The position numbers were made by a program, and so were the translations under genes. A stretch of DNA of 64,000 nucleotides from Platynereis dumerilii (taxonomy: Eukaryota > Annelida > Polychaeta > Phyllodocida > Nereididae): positions 6,288,117 to 6,352,116 of the forward strand of contig JAPTHN010000015.1 in assembly GCA_026936325.1 (NCBI GenBank), given 5' to 3'. Shown here one piece after another: positions 11,014 through 20,400 of this stretch (positions are counted from its first letter, which is position 1; every line of letters starts with the position of its first letter). A model generated the notes under the pieces. It had not been told where the DNA came from and ran no database searches. It worked only from the letters and a program-made list of their open reading frames with translations.

Positions 11014-11074
11014 TTTACTAGTACCTAATGGTGCTACTGTAGATTTAAAGCAGCCCAAACTAGGTCCTAGTGAA
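11014..11074 (-). ncRNA. miR-29-seed hairpin 10
   Basis: Predicted 3p UAGCACCAUUAGGUACUAGU (11036-11017). Its first ten bases, UAGCACCAUU, equal those of several miR-29 family members, the closest match in the cluster. Confidence 0.77.
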
Positions 11075-11169
11075 CTACAAGGTTTTTGCAGTTGATGGAT
11101 GTGCAAAACTGGAAATAAACTTGGATCTGATGAAAGTATCATTTTGTCTTGGAAGCAGTGACTCTGCCC

Positions 11170-11233
11170 TTTACTAGTACCAAGTGGTGCTACTGTTTAA
11201 ATATTAAAGCAGCCCAAACTAGGTAGCAGTAAA
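11170..11233 (-). ncRNA. miR-29-seed hairpin 11
   Basis: Predicted 3p UAGCACCACUUGGUACUAGU (11192-11173). The partner arm keeps CUAGGU, giving one internal mismatch. Confidence 0.73.
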
Positions 11234-11308
11234 TTGCGAAGTTTTTCAATGGAATGCTGTCTGTTATAATGGATGGATTCACATTTCTTGGAAGCCGAAA
11301 CCCTGCCC

Positions 11309-11369
11309 TTGGCTAGTACCTAGTGGTGCTACCAATACATTAAAGCAGCCCAAACTAGGTCCTAGTTAA
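11309..11369 (-). ncRNA. miR-29-seed hairpin 12
   Basis: Predicted 3p UAGCACCACUAGGUACUAGC (11331-11312). Well paired; the spacing of 139 bases from unit 11 is the shortest in the block. Confidence 0.76.
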
Positions 11370-11462
11370 TAGCAAAGTTTTTCCAATGGGATTTCTGCAG
11401 AAATTAATGGATTTATGAAAATAAGTCGACATTAACTGTTCTTGGAAGCAGTGACCCTGCCC

Positions 11463-11523
11463 TTTACTAGTACCAAGTGGTGCTACTGTTAGATTAAAGC
11501 AGTACAAACTTGGTCCTAGTGAA
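11463..11523 (-). ncRNA. miR-29-seed hairpin 13
   Basis: Predicted 3p UAGCACCACUUGGUACUAGU (11485-11466). ACCAAGU pairs with ACUUGGU: both arms changed relative to the ACCUAGU/ACUAGGU form, a direct compensatory double change. Confidence 0.78.
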
Positions 11524-11610
11524 TTGCTGGGGTTTTGATTTCAATGAAGTTGTCTTGAGTGGCAGGATTTGATGAAAAGATTCAATTTCCTGGATGTGAC
11601 TACCTTGTTC

Positions 11611-11669
11611 TTTACTAGTACCAAGTGGTGCTACTACAGATAAAGCAGCCCACACAAGGTCCCAGTAAA
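11611..11669 (-). ncRNA. miR-29-seed hairpin 14
   Basis: Predicted 3p UAGCACCACUUGGUACUAGU (11633-11614). Two internal mismatches (ACCAAGU against ACAAGGU), otherwise paired. Confidence 0.7.
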
Positions 11670-11768
11670 TAACAGGGCTTGAAATCAATATAGAATCAGT
11701 TGTGAATAGGAATGATATCAGTAGCAGATGAGTATCAACTCATTTCTTAAGAGGTATTGGCCTGGCCC

Positions 11769-11829
11769 TTGACTAGTACCTAGCGGTGCTACCATTAGAT
11801 TAAAGCAGCCCAAACTAGGTCCTAGTGAA
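11769..11829 (-). ncRNA. miR-29-seed hairpin 15
   Basis: Predicted 3p UAGCACCGCUAGGUACUAGU (11791-11772). nt 8 is G. Confidence 0.72.
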
Positions 11830-11932
11830 TAGCAAGGTTTTATTCGAAATGTCAATGTTATTTTCAATTGAACAGATCAGATTTGATGAAAATGTAGTAT
11901 GAAAAAAATCCTTGCAAGTTTTGGCCTTGCCC

Positions 11933-11993
11933 TTTACTAGTACCTTGTGGTGCTACCATTGCATAAAAGCAGCACAAACTAGGTCCTAGTAAA
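11933..11993 (-). ncRNA. miR-29-seed hairpin 16
   Basis: Predicted 3p UAGCACCACAAGGUACUAGU (11955-11936), identical in units 16-19. Confidence 0.75.
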
Positions 11994-12095
11994 TTGCAAA
12001 GTCTCCCAGCTCAAGCAAGAAGAAAGAAAATGTGAAGTGAAATCCAATGTTGATTAAATTGAAGTAATAATATCAAGGAAGCAGTAGACTTGCCC

Positions 12096-12157
12096 TTTAC
12101 TAGTACCTTGTGGTGCTACCAGTTAATTAAAAGCAGCACAAACTAGGTCCTAGTAAA
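12096..12157 (-). ncRNA. miR-29-seed hairpin 17
   Basis: Predicted 3p UAGCACCACAAGGUACUAGU (12118-12099). Opposite arm AGCAGCACAAACUAGGUCCU, as in unit 16. Confidence 0.75.
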
Positions 12158-12259
12158 CTGCAAAGGCCCAAAGCTCAAGTATGCATATAAATTAAAGGGA
12201 AATAAAGTCAGATTTTGATGAAAATGTGAAGTTATATCTAGGAAGCAACAACCATGCCC

Positions 12260-12322
12260 TTTACTAGTACCTTGTGGTGCTACTGTTCAACATATAAGCA
12301 GCTCGAGCAAGGTCCTAGTCAA
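12260..12322 (-). ncRNA. miR-29-seed hairpin 18
   Basis: Predicted 3p UAGCACCACAAGGUACUAGU (12282-12263). The opposite arm is diverged (GCAGCUCGAGCAAGGUCCUA), yet the 3p is unchanged, which fits selection on the 3p strand. Confidence 0.74.
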
Positions 12323-12442
12323 TTGCAAAGTTTTCCATATGAAATTTATAAACAAATACTCTGTAGCAGCAGCAATTGTGTCATGAAATGAAACAATGAA
12401 AAGAGATAAATTTCCTATTTCTAGGAGGCAGTAACCATGCCC

Positions 12443-12505
12443 TTTACTAGTACCTTGTGGTGCTACTGTTAAATATTAAAGCAGCCCTAGCAAAGTCCTA
12501 GTAAA
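12443..12505 (-). ncRNA. miR-29-seed hairpin 19
   Basis: Predicted 3p UAGCACCACAAGGUACUAGU (12465-12446). Last unit of the regular block; a hAT MITE is inserted 22 bases beyond it. Confidence 0.74.
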
Positions 12506-12527
12506 TGACAAAATTGGTAGTTCTAAT

Positions 12528-12990
12528 TAGGGATGCACGGATATCCGGCGCAGTATCCGGTATCCGGCCGGATATAGAAATTTGCAGGATATCCGGTATC
12601 CGGCAGAATTAGGTATCTGAACCGGATATCAGAACCGGATATTTGTCATGGTCAAAACTTAGTGAAAGGCTAAAATTTCGATAATAAATTAAAGAGTGTT
12701 ATTTGAACAGAGTAAAAACATGATACAAATTCATACAATCATCTCCAAAATCAAATTATTCAGTCACAGAACATTATAAAAACATTCCACCAGAGGAACA
12801 GTCCTCCTGCCGAACATGGTATCTTTTGGCTATGAGAAAAAAAAAAGTATTATCAGCCGCGAAGGCCGAAAAGCACCGTTTTCATATGTTTATTATCCGG
12901 TTCCTACTATCCGGTTGCTATCCGGTATCCGGCAGTGTGTCTGGCCGGATTATCCGGTATCCGGCTATTTTCACTATCCGTGCATCACTA
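12528..12990. mobile_element. hAT-type MITE inside the microRNA cluster
   Basis: A 463-bp non-autonomous element with 16-base terminal inverted repeats TAGKGATGCACGGATA and a perfect 8-base target duplication GTTCTAAT (12520-12527 and 12991-12998). The subterminal parts are full of GGTATCCGG repeats. No transposase. It separates hairpins 19 and 20. Confidence 0.88.
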
Positions 12991-13029
12991 GTTCTAATAT
13001 CTCAAGCAGTGTGATATGAATTGTGAAGT

Positions 13030-13077
13030 TCGTGATGGATGGGTATGACGTCCTGTATTTATGCACTAAGCTGAGAG
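13030..13077 (-). repeat. Short fragment of SINE family 1 tail
   Basis: The stretch with GACGTCCTGTATTTATGCAC matches the 3' tail region of the complete SINE at 42601-42812. No head or target duplication remains. Confidence 0.5.
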
Positions 13078-13122
13078 AATTTCATAAGGATTTGGTGGAA
13101 ATGTTGCAGAAGTTGCCATGGC

Positions 13123-13186
13123 TTGCACGAGTACCTTGCGGTGCTAATATTGAAATATGACCAGCCCACACAACGTACCAGTAAAA
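13123..13186 (-). ncRNA. miR-29-seed hairpin 20
   Basis: Predicted 3p UAGCACCGCAAGGUACUCGU (13146-13127). nt 8 is G. GAGUACCUUG pairs with CAACGUACC; several mismatches. Confidence 0.68.
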
Positions 13187-13389
13187 GACAAAGCAGTGGG
13201 TTTAAACGAATAGGCAATGCAGCCCTCAAAAACAGAACTTGAAATACACGACAAAATATAGCCTAAGTCTTTTTAAAATACAGTTGTGAAATGTGGAAGT
13301 ACAACTAAAATCTAAGCAAACACGTTTTTTGAAAGACTTGAAAGTATAATTGAAATGGAAGCAAAATGTTTTTTTGCTAAATTGACAAG

Positions 13390-13430
13390 TTTTGTTTGTA
13401 CAAGAAGTGCTAATTGGCTTGTAAATTAAC
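13390..13430 (-). ncRNA. Decayed hairpin unit
   Basis: Contains GTACAAGAAGTGCTAATTGG, recognisably related to the arm of hairpin 21 but with a changed seed (AGCACU). Only a six-pair UACAAG/CUUGUA stem remains. Probably a dead copy. Confidence 0.35.
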
Positions 13431-13574
13431 TAAATTGCCATGAAGTCCCTGGAAATGCATCCTGTTTGAAGTCATTGAATAATTGCTCGAAAGTGTCAAT
13501 GTGTGAAGTAGTTTCTATTGCTGTGCAGAGCAATAGGAAACATCTATTACTTTTGAAGGATAGGAGCTATCACT

Positions 13575-13632
13575 TTCTAGTACCTTGTGGTGCTAATTGG
13601 GGGTTTACACCAACACACACAATGTACCAGAA
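13575..13632 (-). ncRNA. miR-29-seed hairpin 21
   Basis: Predicted 3p UAGCACCACAAGGUACUAGA (13595-13576). GUACCUUGUG pairs with CACAAUGUAC; the inner stem is extended by UUGG/CCAA. Confidence 0.76.
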
Positions 13633-13970
13633 TGCTTAACTCCATTTCAAATAAAATATAAAAGTGAGGGGAAACTACATAATCAAGTTATGATGAAATG
13701 TGTGTGGTTCTTCATACAATATGAAATGTGTAACTTTCTACCATGACAACCTATTTCAAATGATAATTGCTAAGTTTTAGTTGCTGCAAATGACTTTTTT
13801 TGACAACATGCGAAATATAAATTCATGATAATCCAAACAAGTGCTTTTCACAATGTTTGCTAATCGTTATGATATCTCAATTTGGAAAGGAAGTGTATGA
13901 TAAAAGTAAAGATAACTTACATTATGATGATGTTGACATAATCCTGTGACTTCCTGCAGTGTAGACACTA

Positions 13971-14029
13971 TTTCTAGTACCTTGTGGTGCTAATTTTGAT
14001 TTAAACAAGCTCACACATTGTACTAGAAA
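13971..14029 (-). ncRNA. miR-29-seed hairpin 22 (5'-most)
   Basis: Predicted 3p UAGCACCACAAGGUACUAGA (13992-13973). UUUCUAGUAC pairs with GUACUAGAAA; first in the inferred transcript. Confidence 0.77.
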
Positions 14030-14873
14030 GAGTGAAAACTTACTGGATTGAAGCCTGATGTCCTGAGTGTCCAAAAATTGTAGATCTTGAGGAGGCATTC
14101 AAAGATAAATATGTAGATTCTCGTAGAGTTTCTGATAAAGTCCAGAAATGTGTGTAGATCTTGAGAAGTCTTTGACAAAGTTGTTGAAAATATGAGAAGC
14201 TGACTTGTGTGTAGTCACTGGAAGACTGGATGATTTTCACAGATTCTTGCTAGGTTTTATACAGGGATTTTTGACAGCACTGTAATCAACTTACAACTGT
14301 CTTTGACACCACAATTACAATTAAAACTGACACCTTTTATGAGCGATTCTTTTGATTAGCTTTTTGCTTCGCTCATAAGAAGGCGTTTGACAGCGTCCAG
14401 TGGTATGCTAATAGCAATTGAGTGGCATTCACACCTTTCTTGATCTACTAAACATTAGTAAACAACACCCCAACTTCCCCTATGTTTTTCTTATACCCTG
14501 AATGACTTGAAAGATTTAAGATTTTACCCACACAAAATAGGTTTCTTTAGAATATTCGTATGTTTGAATAATCTTATTATCTCATATCTTGTATTATGAC
14601 TTGTTGAATCTTGTTTCAACTTGTAGAAAGGAAAAGCTTTTCTTTAAACTTCAAAGAATATTATAAGATATGCTGGTTCAACAATGGAGTTCCTAATTAG
14701 CTAATCATCCTATTGGAGAAATGCATGTTTTATTGGCGTGTTATGACTTGTAAGATTTCTTATATGATTGACCAATATCTTATTAGTTTGCATTGTTGAA
14801 TTATAGCGATTATGCAGGTAACTTTCTCTGTGACATAACTACATTGTCTGGTAATATTTCATAATTTGTTACA
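14030..14873. other. Non-coding upstream of the cluster
   Basis: No exon seen. A 14-pair imperfect inverted repeat (CCTTTTATGAGCGA with TCGCTCATAAGAAGG) lies at about 14334-14385. If the microRNA precursor is a minus-strand transcript, part of it probably runs through here. Confidence 0.45.
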
Positions 14874-14992
14874 TTCATAAAATCTTTACATTAAAATGAA
14901 AGTCATGACGTATTCAAGACAATTGTTACTTTCATAAATTCGATGCATTAAATGGAAATTATGATGTATTAAGATATATGAATTGCTTCACT
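14874..14992. repeat. Two-copy tandem duplication, about 59 bp
   Basis: Two diverged copies in tandem, each with the pattern TTCATAAA(A/T)TC...CATTAAAATG...ATGACGTATT. No coding content. Confidence 0.55.
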
Positions 14993-15299
14993 TATGATTT
15001 GGCAATGTATGCACTTTCACTTTTTCACTCTTTGCATGCCGAAAGTTTTGTTCTTAAAATGACAATTCAATGCTTGCATGGATATGTAACCTTTGAACAG
15101 TCCAGACCAATAATTAGACAAATTATTTAGATGTTCTAAGCTAGTCCATTTGAAGACTTCTCTTTTATTTTGTAATTACAATCTGCTACTCGATAGGTCT
15201 TTCTGACAGTTATGGAAAGTGCAGCACTCTCAGACTCGTGCTTGTTACTCTTTGTAAATATTGACTTGGGTCTAGTTTTAATAGACAGTCCACGACGTA

Positions 15300-16060
15300 A
15301 AGCCCCAATCACTTATCCATACCATCCGCCTCTTTAAGACTTCAATTGATTGGTTATATTTGAGTGAGTTGATTTGTATACCAATTTTAAGCTCAATGAA
15401 TTGGTTGGTATTACAATGACTTGTAGTTTGTAATCACCCGCTTTCCTGTCTTATGTAGAGCTTGTGAGATACTTTCATGCCTATATCAATTTAGAGATGT
15501 AACCCTCTTTTGCAAACAAGACTTTTGAGAACTTGTGCAAAATTACAGGACGTATAGCACAAATATCTAGCTCCTTCCACATCTTCAAGTGATTAGTAGT
15601 ATTTAAGAGAGTTCGCTTTTACAAAATTAAACCATCACAACTGAATTGCTGGTATTAGAATGACTTAGAATGACTTCTGGTTTTAAATCACTCACGTTCC
15701 TCTGTATCAATATGGTCAGTGAGTGCTCACTTATACAGAGCTAAATATCAATTTATATATTTTACCCTCTTTTACTGACAAGACTTATGAAAAGTTATGC
15801 AAAAATACAGGACGTTAATGACAAACATCCAGCCATCCTTCCGCATCTTCAAGTGATTAGTGGTATTAGGAGAGTTTACTTTCACAAAATTAAACCATTA
15901 GAACTAAATTGCTGGTATTAGAATGATAGTTTAAATCAACCACTTTGCTATTATATTGAGGCCTACAATGTGTGCCTCACTTTCGAAGCAGCTTATATCA
16001 ATTTAGAGATTTTACCCTCTTTCAAAAACAAGACTTATGAAAAGTTATGCAACATAGTCA
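15300..16060. repeat. Tandem repeat of about 260 bp, roughly three copies
   Basis: Landmarks recur: ATTTAGAGAT..TAACCCTCTTT near 15490, 15750 and 16003; TTCAAGTGATTAGT near 15585 and 15850; TTGCTGGTATTAGAATGA near 15650 and 15910. A more diverged copy begins near 15310. No open frame runs through the units. Confidence 0.7.
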
Positions 16061-17323
16061 CCCTGTCTCGTGGAAGTTTTGAGGGTGTATCCGCAGCTGC
16101 TGGGAAGTTGCCCACCGGATTTCCTGGGTACTGTATCCTAAGTTTTTCCTGTGACCGGATGCATGTGGTGGGCTGAGGTCCTTACATCACTGACTTGTGC
16201 TGCTCAATGGGGACTCTGCACTTTTAACTTGCTTTAAGATGGGTCCTTGTGGCACCCCTGCTGGGTCCGTTATCTGATGTACACCTGAGAAGGGCCTGGT
16301 GCTCACTTAGTTGAGGGAGGGCATGTTACGTAACTTTTGGTAATCACCAACAATATTACGCTCCATTACGTAACAGGGCGTAACGTTATCTCCTTATATG
16401 TCTTCTAGTGAAGATTTTACGCTGATTTTACAGCCACAGAGGTTGCAATAGATTAGCTGGCTATTAACCTCTTTAACACAATCATATCTCTCCCATCAAA
16501 AAGGCATCCCTACCAAGTTCTGTGAAGCAATCTCTCAAATCTGTGCCTCTAAACCTTTGGAAATCTTGGTAAAATCTTTCAAATCTGTGTCAACATCTTT
16601 AAATCTGTCTGAATATCTTACAAGTCAATCTGTGACAGAAGCATACAATCTTACAATACATAGATTTAGACGCAATTCTTATGTACTTAAAGAACACCAC
16701 AATAGATAGTATTAGATACCCATGGAGTTCTTTCAAATCGATACAATATAATTTCTTTGATGAAGTTAAAGACATTATCTTCATATCTTATCCGACTTCA
16801 CAATCAAGTAATATCTACCCTATTAAATAATTTGAAATTTTACATCTGAGAATTTATGCTGATGAATTAGTCAGTAATTTAGTGTGTACCTGCTGTTCCG
16901 CCTATTTAAATGAATTTAAAGTTACTTTAGACGGATATTATTATCAGATTTTATTAGGAGTAGGGCCAGGATTGTGTAATAATTAAAGAAATTCAAAATC
17001 TGTTGATAGCTCTCAAATTGACTTCTATCACATTTCTGAGGAATTCATATCTTCAGTGAAGTGAGGTCGTGTGGACATTTTCAGATTGTTAATGAAGGTT
17101 TTGAATTCGTAATTTCTTAAAACCAGACAGGCAATTGCCATTATTCCACGCTTCTAAAGATTAGTGTAGTTTCAAATATGGTTCATCTGTAGCCTGTAAA
17201 ATGGTAAAGATGACTGAATCGTTTTGAAATTTATATATTATTATCGGCTTGCATATTGCAATAATCTGTTGATTCTAAATTGTTTGTTCTTTGGATCTTT
17301 TGGTGTTGCTGCATGTCCGCATT
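16061..17323. other. Non-coding, nothing recognised
   Basis: A GC-richer stretch at 16060-16330 may be an old repeat but has no recognisable ends. GTTACGTAAC palindromes occur at about 16325-16375. The remainder is AT-rich, without support for exons. Confidence 0.4.
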
Positions 17324-17423
17324 TGCAAGGCAATCGTAAATCATACTGTCATCCTTAATGAAATACACATGTGTATTTCATTTTGGATGACAGTGGAAAT
17401 TTAGAATTTTCAGCGCCTTGCAA
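17324..17423. mobile_element. Foldback MITE-like palindrome, about 100 bp
   Basis: Outer inverted repeats TTGCAAGGC/GCCTTGCAA enclose a 50-bp near-perfect palindrome at 17345-17394 (ACTGTCATCC...GGATGACAGT, centre ACATGT). There is almost no loop, so a microRNA precursor is unlikely; a small foldback element is the better reading. Confidence 0.55.
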
Positions 17424-17826
17424 TACACGCATAGAAATTACATACTTGTTGCTTTTGACTTAAGTTAAAGTGTGCTAAAAGTACAACATTTGGAAGCTCT
17501 GTCAGGTGGCAAGCCAGCAAAGGGGCAGGTCTACGTGATGATGCCGTGAGGAAATGATGAGGCTTTGAGTCCACTATGTGATGTGCTTTCTCAATTTGTG
17601 TAACATTCTCCAGGCCAGACTACATTTTATTGGTACTAAACACAAGAATGGTTAATTTGAAGATTTTCTACATGGGGTGTGGGTCTTTTGATGTTATAGA
17701 ATTTTGGGAGATTTCAAGAACGTAATTTCTTAACAAAATGTAATGTTACAATTCTTTAGCATGTAATCCTTAGATCGCCAATTTACAAGAATCGGACACG
17801 CTTCTGCATGTTTTGGTAGTCCCATT

Positions 17827-18128
17827 ATGGGGCGGACTGGCCTTTGTGGCAGAGTGGCAGCTGCCACGGGCCCAAGCACTCAGGGGGGCCCATGCAGGTG
17901 CCAAAAAATAAAAATATTTTAAAAAAATCCAAAATTTCTCTCTTTGGGACTGAGTTTGTAACTGTGCTATGCAATCAAACTTTTAGGCTCGGGCCCCAGT
18001 GTGAGAGGGCCATTATAAGAAAGGGCCCTTCCACCTTGGCGCTAATGGAATAATACCATAAATAGCAATGTGGGGGGCCCCATTGACTTATTTTGCCACG
18101 GGCCCGAAATGCCGCCAGTCCGCCCCTG
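17827..18128. mobile_element. hAT-type MITE (GGGGCGGACTGGC ends)
   Basis: About 300 bp with inverted ends GGGGCGGACTGGC/GCCAGTCCGCCCC and an 8-base target duplication with one mismatch (GTCCCATT at 17819-17826, GTCCCATA at 18129-18136). Inner GGGCCC-rich segments are also inverted. CAGGGGCGGA-type ends are familiar from hAT elements. Confidence 0.85.
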
Positions 18129-18976
18129 GTCCCATAGTTAAAGCACAGTTTAGCAGACCATGTTGACTGTGCCGATTATCCAATTTTCCATTGTTTAAAA
18201 TCATTTAGCTAGCCCAGTGGCAGTATAGACCCTTTCACAAATACAATTCCAGTGTCTCAATTGTATTTTGGCTTACGTGGGATTACAGCATTTTCCCCTA
18301 AATAACTTCAACCAAATGATGTTGAAACATGTTTAGTTTGTTTACTTTAAACATTGCACGCCTAATATACTAACACTAAACGAAACATAATTAAATCTAT
18401 TAGACACAGCCATGCTACCCTTTAAGCCTCTATTAGCATTGAAGCTATGGTTTGCCTCTTTGTTAAATGAAGAGAATTACAGATCTCAAAAATTTGTGTT
18501 TTACATTCAATAATAATAGGCCTATTTGAGTTAAAAGTATAGCTCTTTGAAGAAAATTGCCATATAACCATATTCATTTATCATACATCTTTAAATATTG
18601 GTTTCTGTGATTTAAAGTTTGTGGCATACCGATAATTGATATTGGATGTTTTTTTCCCCAGGGTTAATACTTTAGATTGTGCTTTGGCATAGCTATTCGT
18701 CACGTGTGGAGTAGATTTACACTTCGAAATTTTAGGAAATAATCATGTAATTCGAAGAGATATATTGCATTTATGAATATGGTATGGTTTTAATTATATG
18801 TAAGGGTAATTATATGTAAATTAATCTTAATTTCTGTAATTTCACAGACTTGTGCAGATGCAAATAAAAATGTCAACAGGACTTCTTAAATTTAAGTTGT
18901 AGCCTGTTTAGTTTCATATTTAACACTTTATGCATATTCATATTTTTCGAATTAATATGTAATCTGCCAAGCCAGG
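18129..18976. other. Non-coding, AT-rich
   Basis: No exon, RNA gene or repeat boundary was seen. Confidence 0.5.
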
Positions 18977-19356
18977 AGAGCGGTAAGCAGGTCTAGATTT
19001 ACTGGGCCAACGCTGTTGTATTACGGGGTGTGAATTGTCAATCAATCAGATCAGAAATGCGTCGTTTTGTCGATTTCGTGAACGGCCGCTAGAGGCGCCA
19101 CTGTTTCGGCGCGCCCTCTGTCGTTTTTTGCGGCGTCATGAACGGAGTCATGCTATTTACGCACCTGCGCATGCGTGGTAGATTAATGGCGGCGTGCATG
19201 CAGATCACGTGTTCAAAACAAAGATGGCGAATGACACGCTGAGATTGAAAGGACAGTACTGCATGATTTTTCAGTACGTACATGACTAGTGTGGGAAGGA
19301 TCGCTAAGCGATCGCAATTTGCGCCTTCGGCGCAAATTGCTCTCGCTTACCGCTCT
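18977..19356. mobile_element. GC-rich foldback element with short TIRs
   Basis: Ends are AGAGCGGTAAGC and GCTTACCGCTCT, 12-base inverted repeats in an otherwise AT-rich area. The interior is CpG-rich. Near the right end is a perfect 12-pair hairpin GCAATTTGCGCC-TTC-GGCGCAAATTGC (19314-19340), next to GATCGCTAAGCGATC. No target duplication was found, so the MITE label is inferred. Confidence 0.6.
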
Positions 19357-19594
19357 ATTATATATCCCAATTAAAATGTCAACTTTTAAAATGTTGGCAA
19401 CATTATTAGGCTAAGCCTGTTTCATATTTCGTAGATATTTCAATCAAGTAATTATTCCATTCTTATTTAAAGTGTCAAAATTAGTCTCAAGTATTGACTT
19501 AATTCCCATAGCGGGTCTCATTGCTAAAATATTTAAATACGAGTTCTGTTATTATAGGCCTATAGATATCATATTGCATTGTAGGGTGGGGTTC

Positions 19595-19685
19595 TGATTA
19601 GGGTCACGTGGGACGTCGTGGATGACGTCACAGCGCAGGCACGTGGCAGAGACGCGTCATGGAGGTAAAACGTTACGTCAAGATT
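19595..19685. promoter_or_regulatory. CpG-rich patch with E-boxes and a CRE
   Basis: Within 60 bases there are two CACGTG cores and a GATGACGTCAC (CRE consensus TGACGTCA), plus several further CpGs, in a region otherwise poor in CpG. This could be a promoter or enhancer, for example for the minus-strand microRNA transcript 5.6 kb away. No transcription evidence is available. Confidence 0.3.
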
Positions 19686-19889
19686 ATCTCACAGTGTCAC
19701 AAGATAACAAGCAGCTGCTAAAAGACAATGGAATAATTTTCAGCGGATGAATAGCACATTTACAGCCCTAAAATTTACTTTAAAAGAATAATTAACAGAA
19801 AGCAATAAAACCCCTAACGTATCGAATTTGTGCTAATTGAAAGCACTGGATGGGTGGTGAATGGTTAGGATGGTAGGCCTATAGATCAT

Positions 19890-20400
19890 AATTATTATTC
19901 TTTATTCGTATAAATAAATATACAGTTGTATGTAAACATATAAAAACAAATAACTTAATAGAATATACATAATAACAGTAATAACACAAGGAAAGAGAAA
20001 GAAAAATAAAATAAAATAAAATAAATAACTAAATAAAAATAAAATAACATAAAAACCAGATCAACTGGTTGCTAGATATTCTATAGCATCACAGATCTCA
20101 GAATTATTTAAGTTAAACTTCTCACACAAGCTGTCTCTTATGATTATTAATTCAGCAATTTGTTGTCCTACTCTAACATCATTCTCTAACAGGGATGCTT
20201 GAAAATTTCTTTTAATACAAGAGCCAGTACTAATTCGACAATTATTCAGTAAAATACCTGATGTAGCCAACTGCAACCCATCATACTTATTGACAACATG
20301 TCTCAAGTTATTTGACAAAACAGATCTCTCTAGTCCGAAACATAATCTGAACAAAAAATTTACAGTGGCATTACTATGCGTCATAATCATACAATAATTT
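19890..20400 (-). mobile_element. 3' end of a LINE, truncated
   Basis: The minus strand is open for 109 codons (20390-20061; LFRLCFGLERSVLSNNLRH) and resembles the C-terminal end of LINE ORF2 proteins. An A-rich 3' UTR follows, ending in AATAAAGAATAATAATT-like short repeats at about 19890-19905. The rest of the element is absent (5' truncation). The clade (CR1/L2-like) is a guess. Confidence 0.5.

Larger units (their letters stand above)
7670..14029 (-). ncRNA. Cluster of 22 miR-29-seed microRNA-like hairpins
   Basis: Twenty-two hairpins of about 54-70 nt occur over 6.4 kb. Each has an arm of about 25 nt, a loop of about 8-14 nt and a well-paired second arm. Read on the minus strand, the 3' arm starts (U/A)AGCACC in all 22 (U in 18, A in 4), with A at nt 8 in 18 and GGU at nt 12-14 in all. 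AGCACC is the nt 2-7 seed of miR-29, miR-285 and miR-83, whose mature strand is also the 3' arm. Basal stems differ in sequence yet stay paired (CAUGGC/GCCAUG, CACCA/UGGUG, CCAGU/ACUGG, GCUAGUAC/GUACUAGC), which is covariation. The opposite reading is less likely because the invariant bases would then lie at the 3' end of a 5' arm. The central twelve (10.70-12.51 kb) repeat every 139-183 bases with conserved flanks, so they arose by tandem duplication. Confidence 0.8.

Noticed and set aside
7670-14029. Reading the hairpins as plus-strand 5p microRNAs, or as the miR-15/16 type (AGCAGCACA on the plus 3' arm)
   Set aside because: The plus 3' arm varies (AGCAGCCC, AGCAGUAC, AGCUCAC), and the invariant bases would sit away from a seed; the minus 3p reading puts all conservation at nt 2-7.
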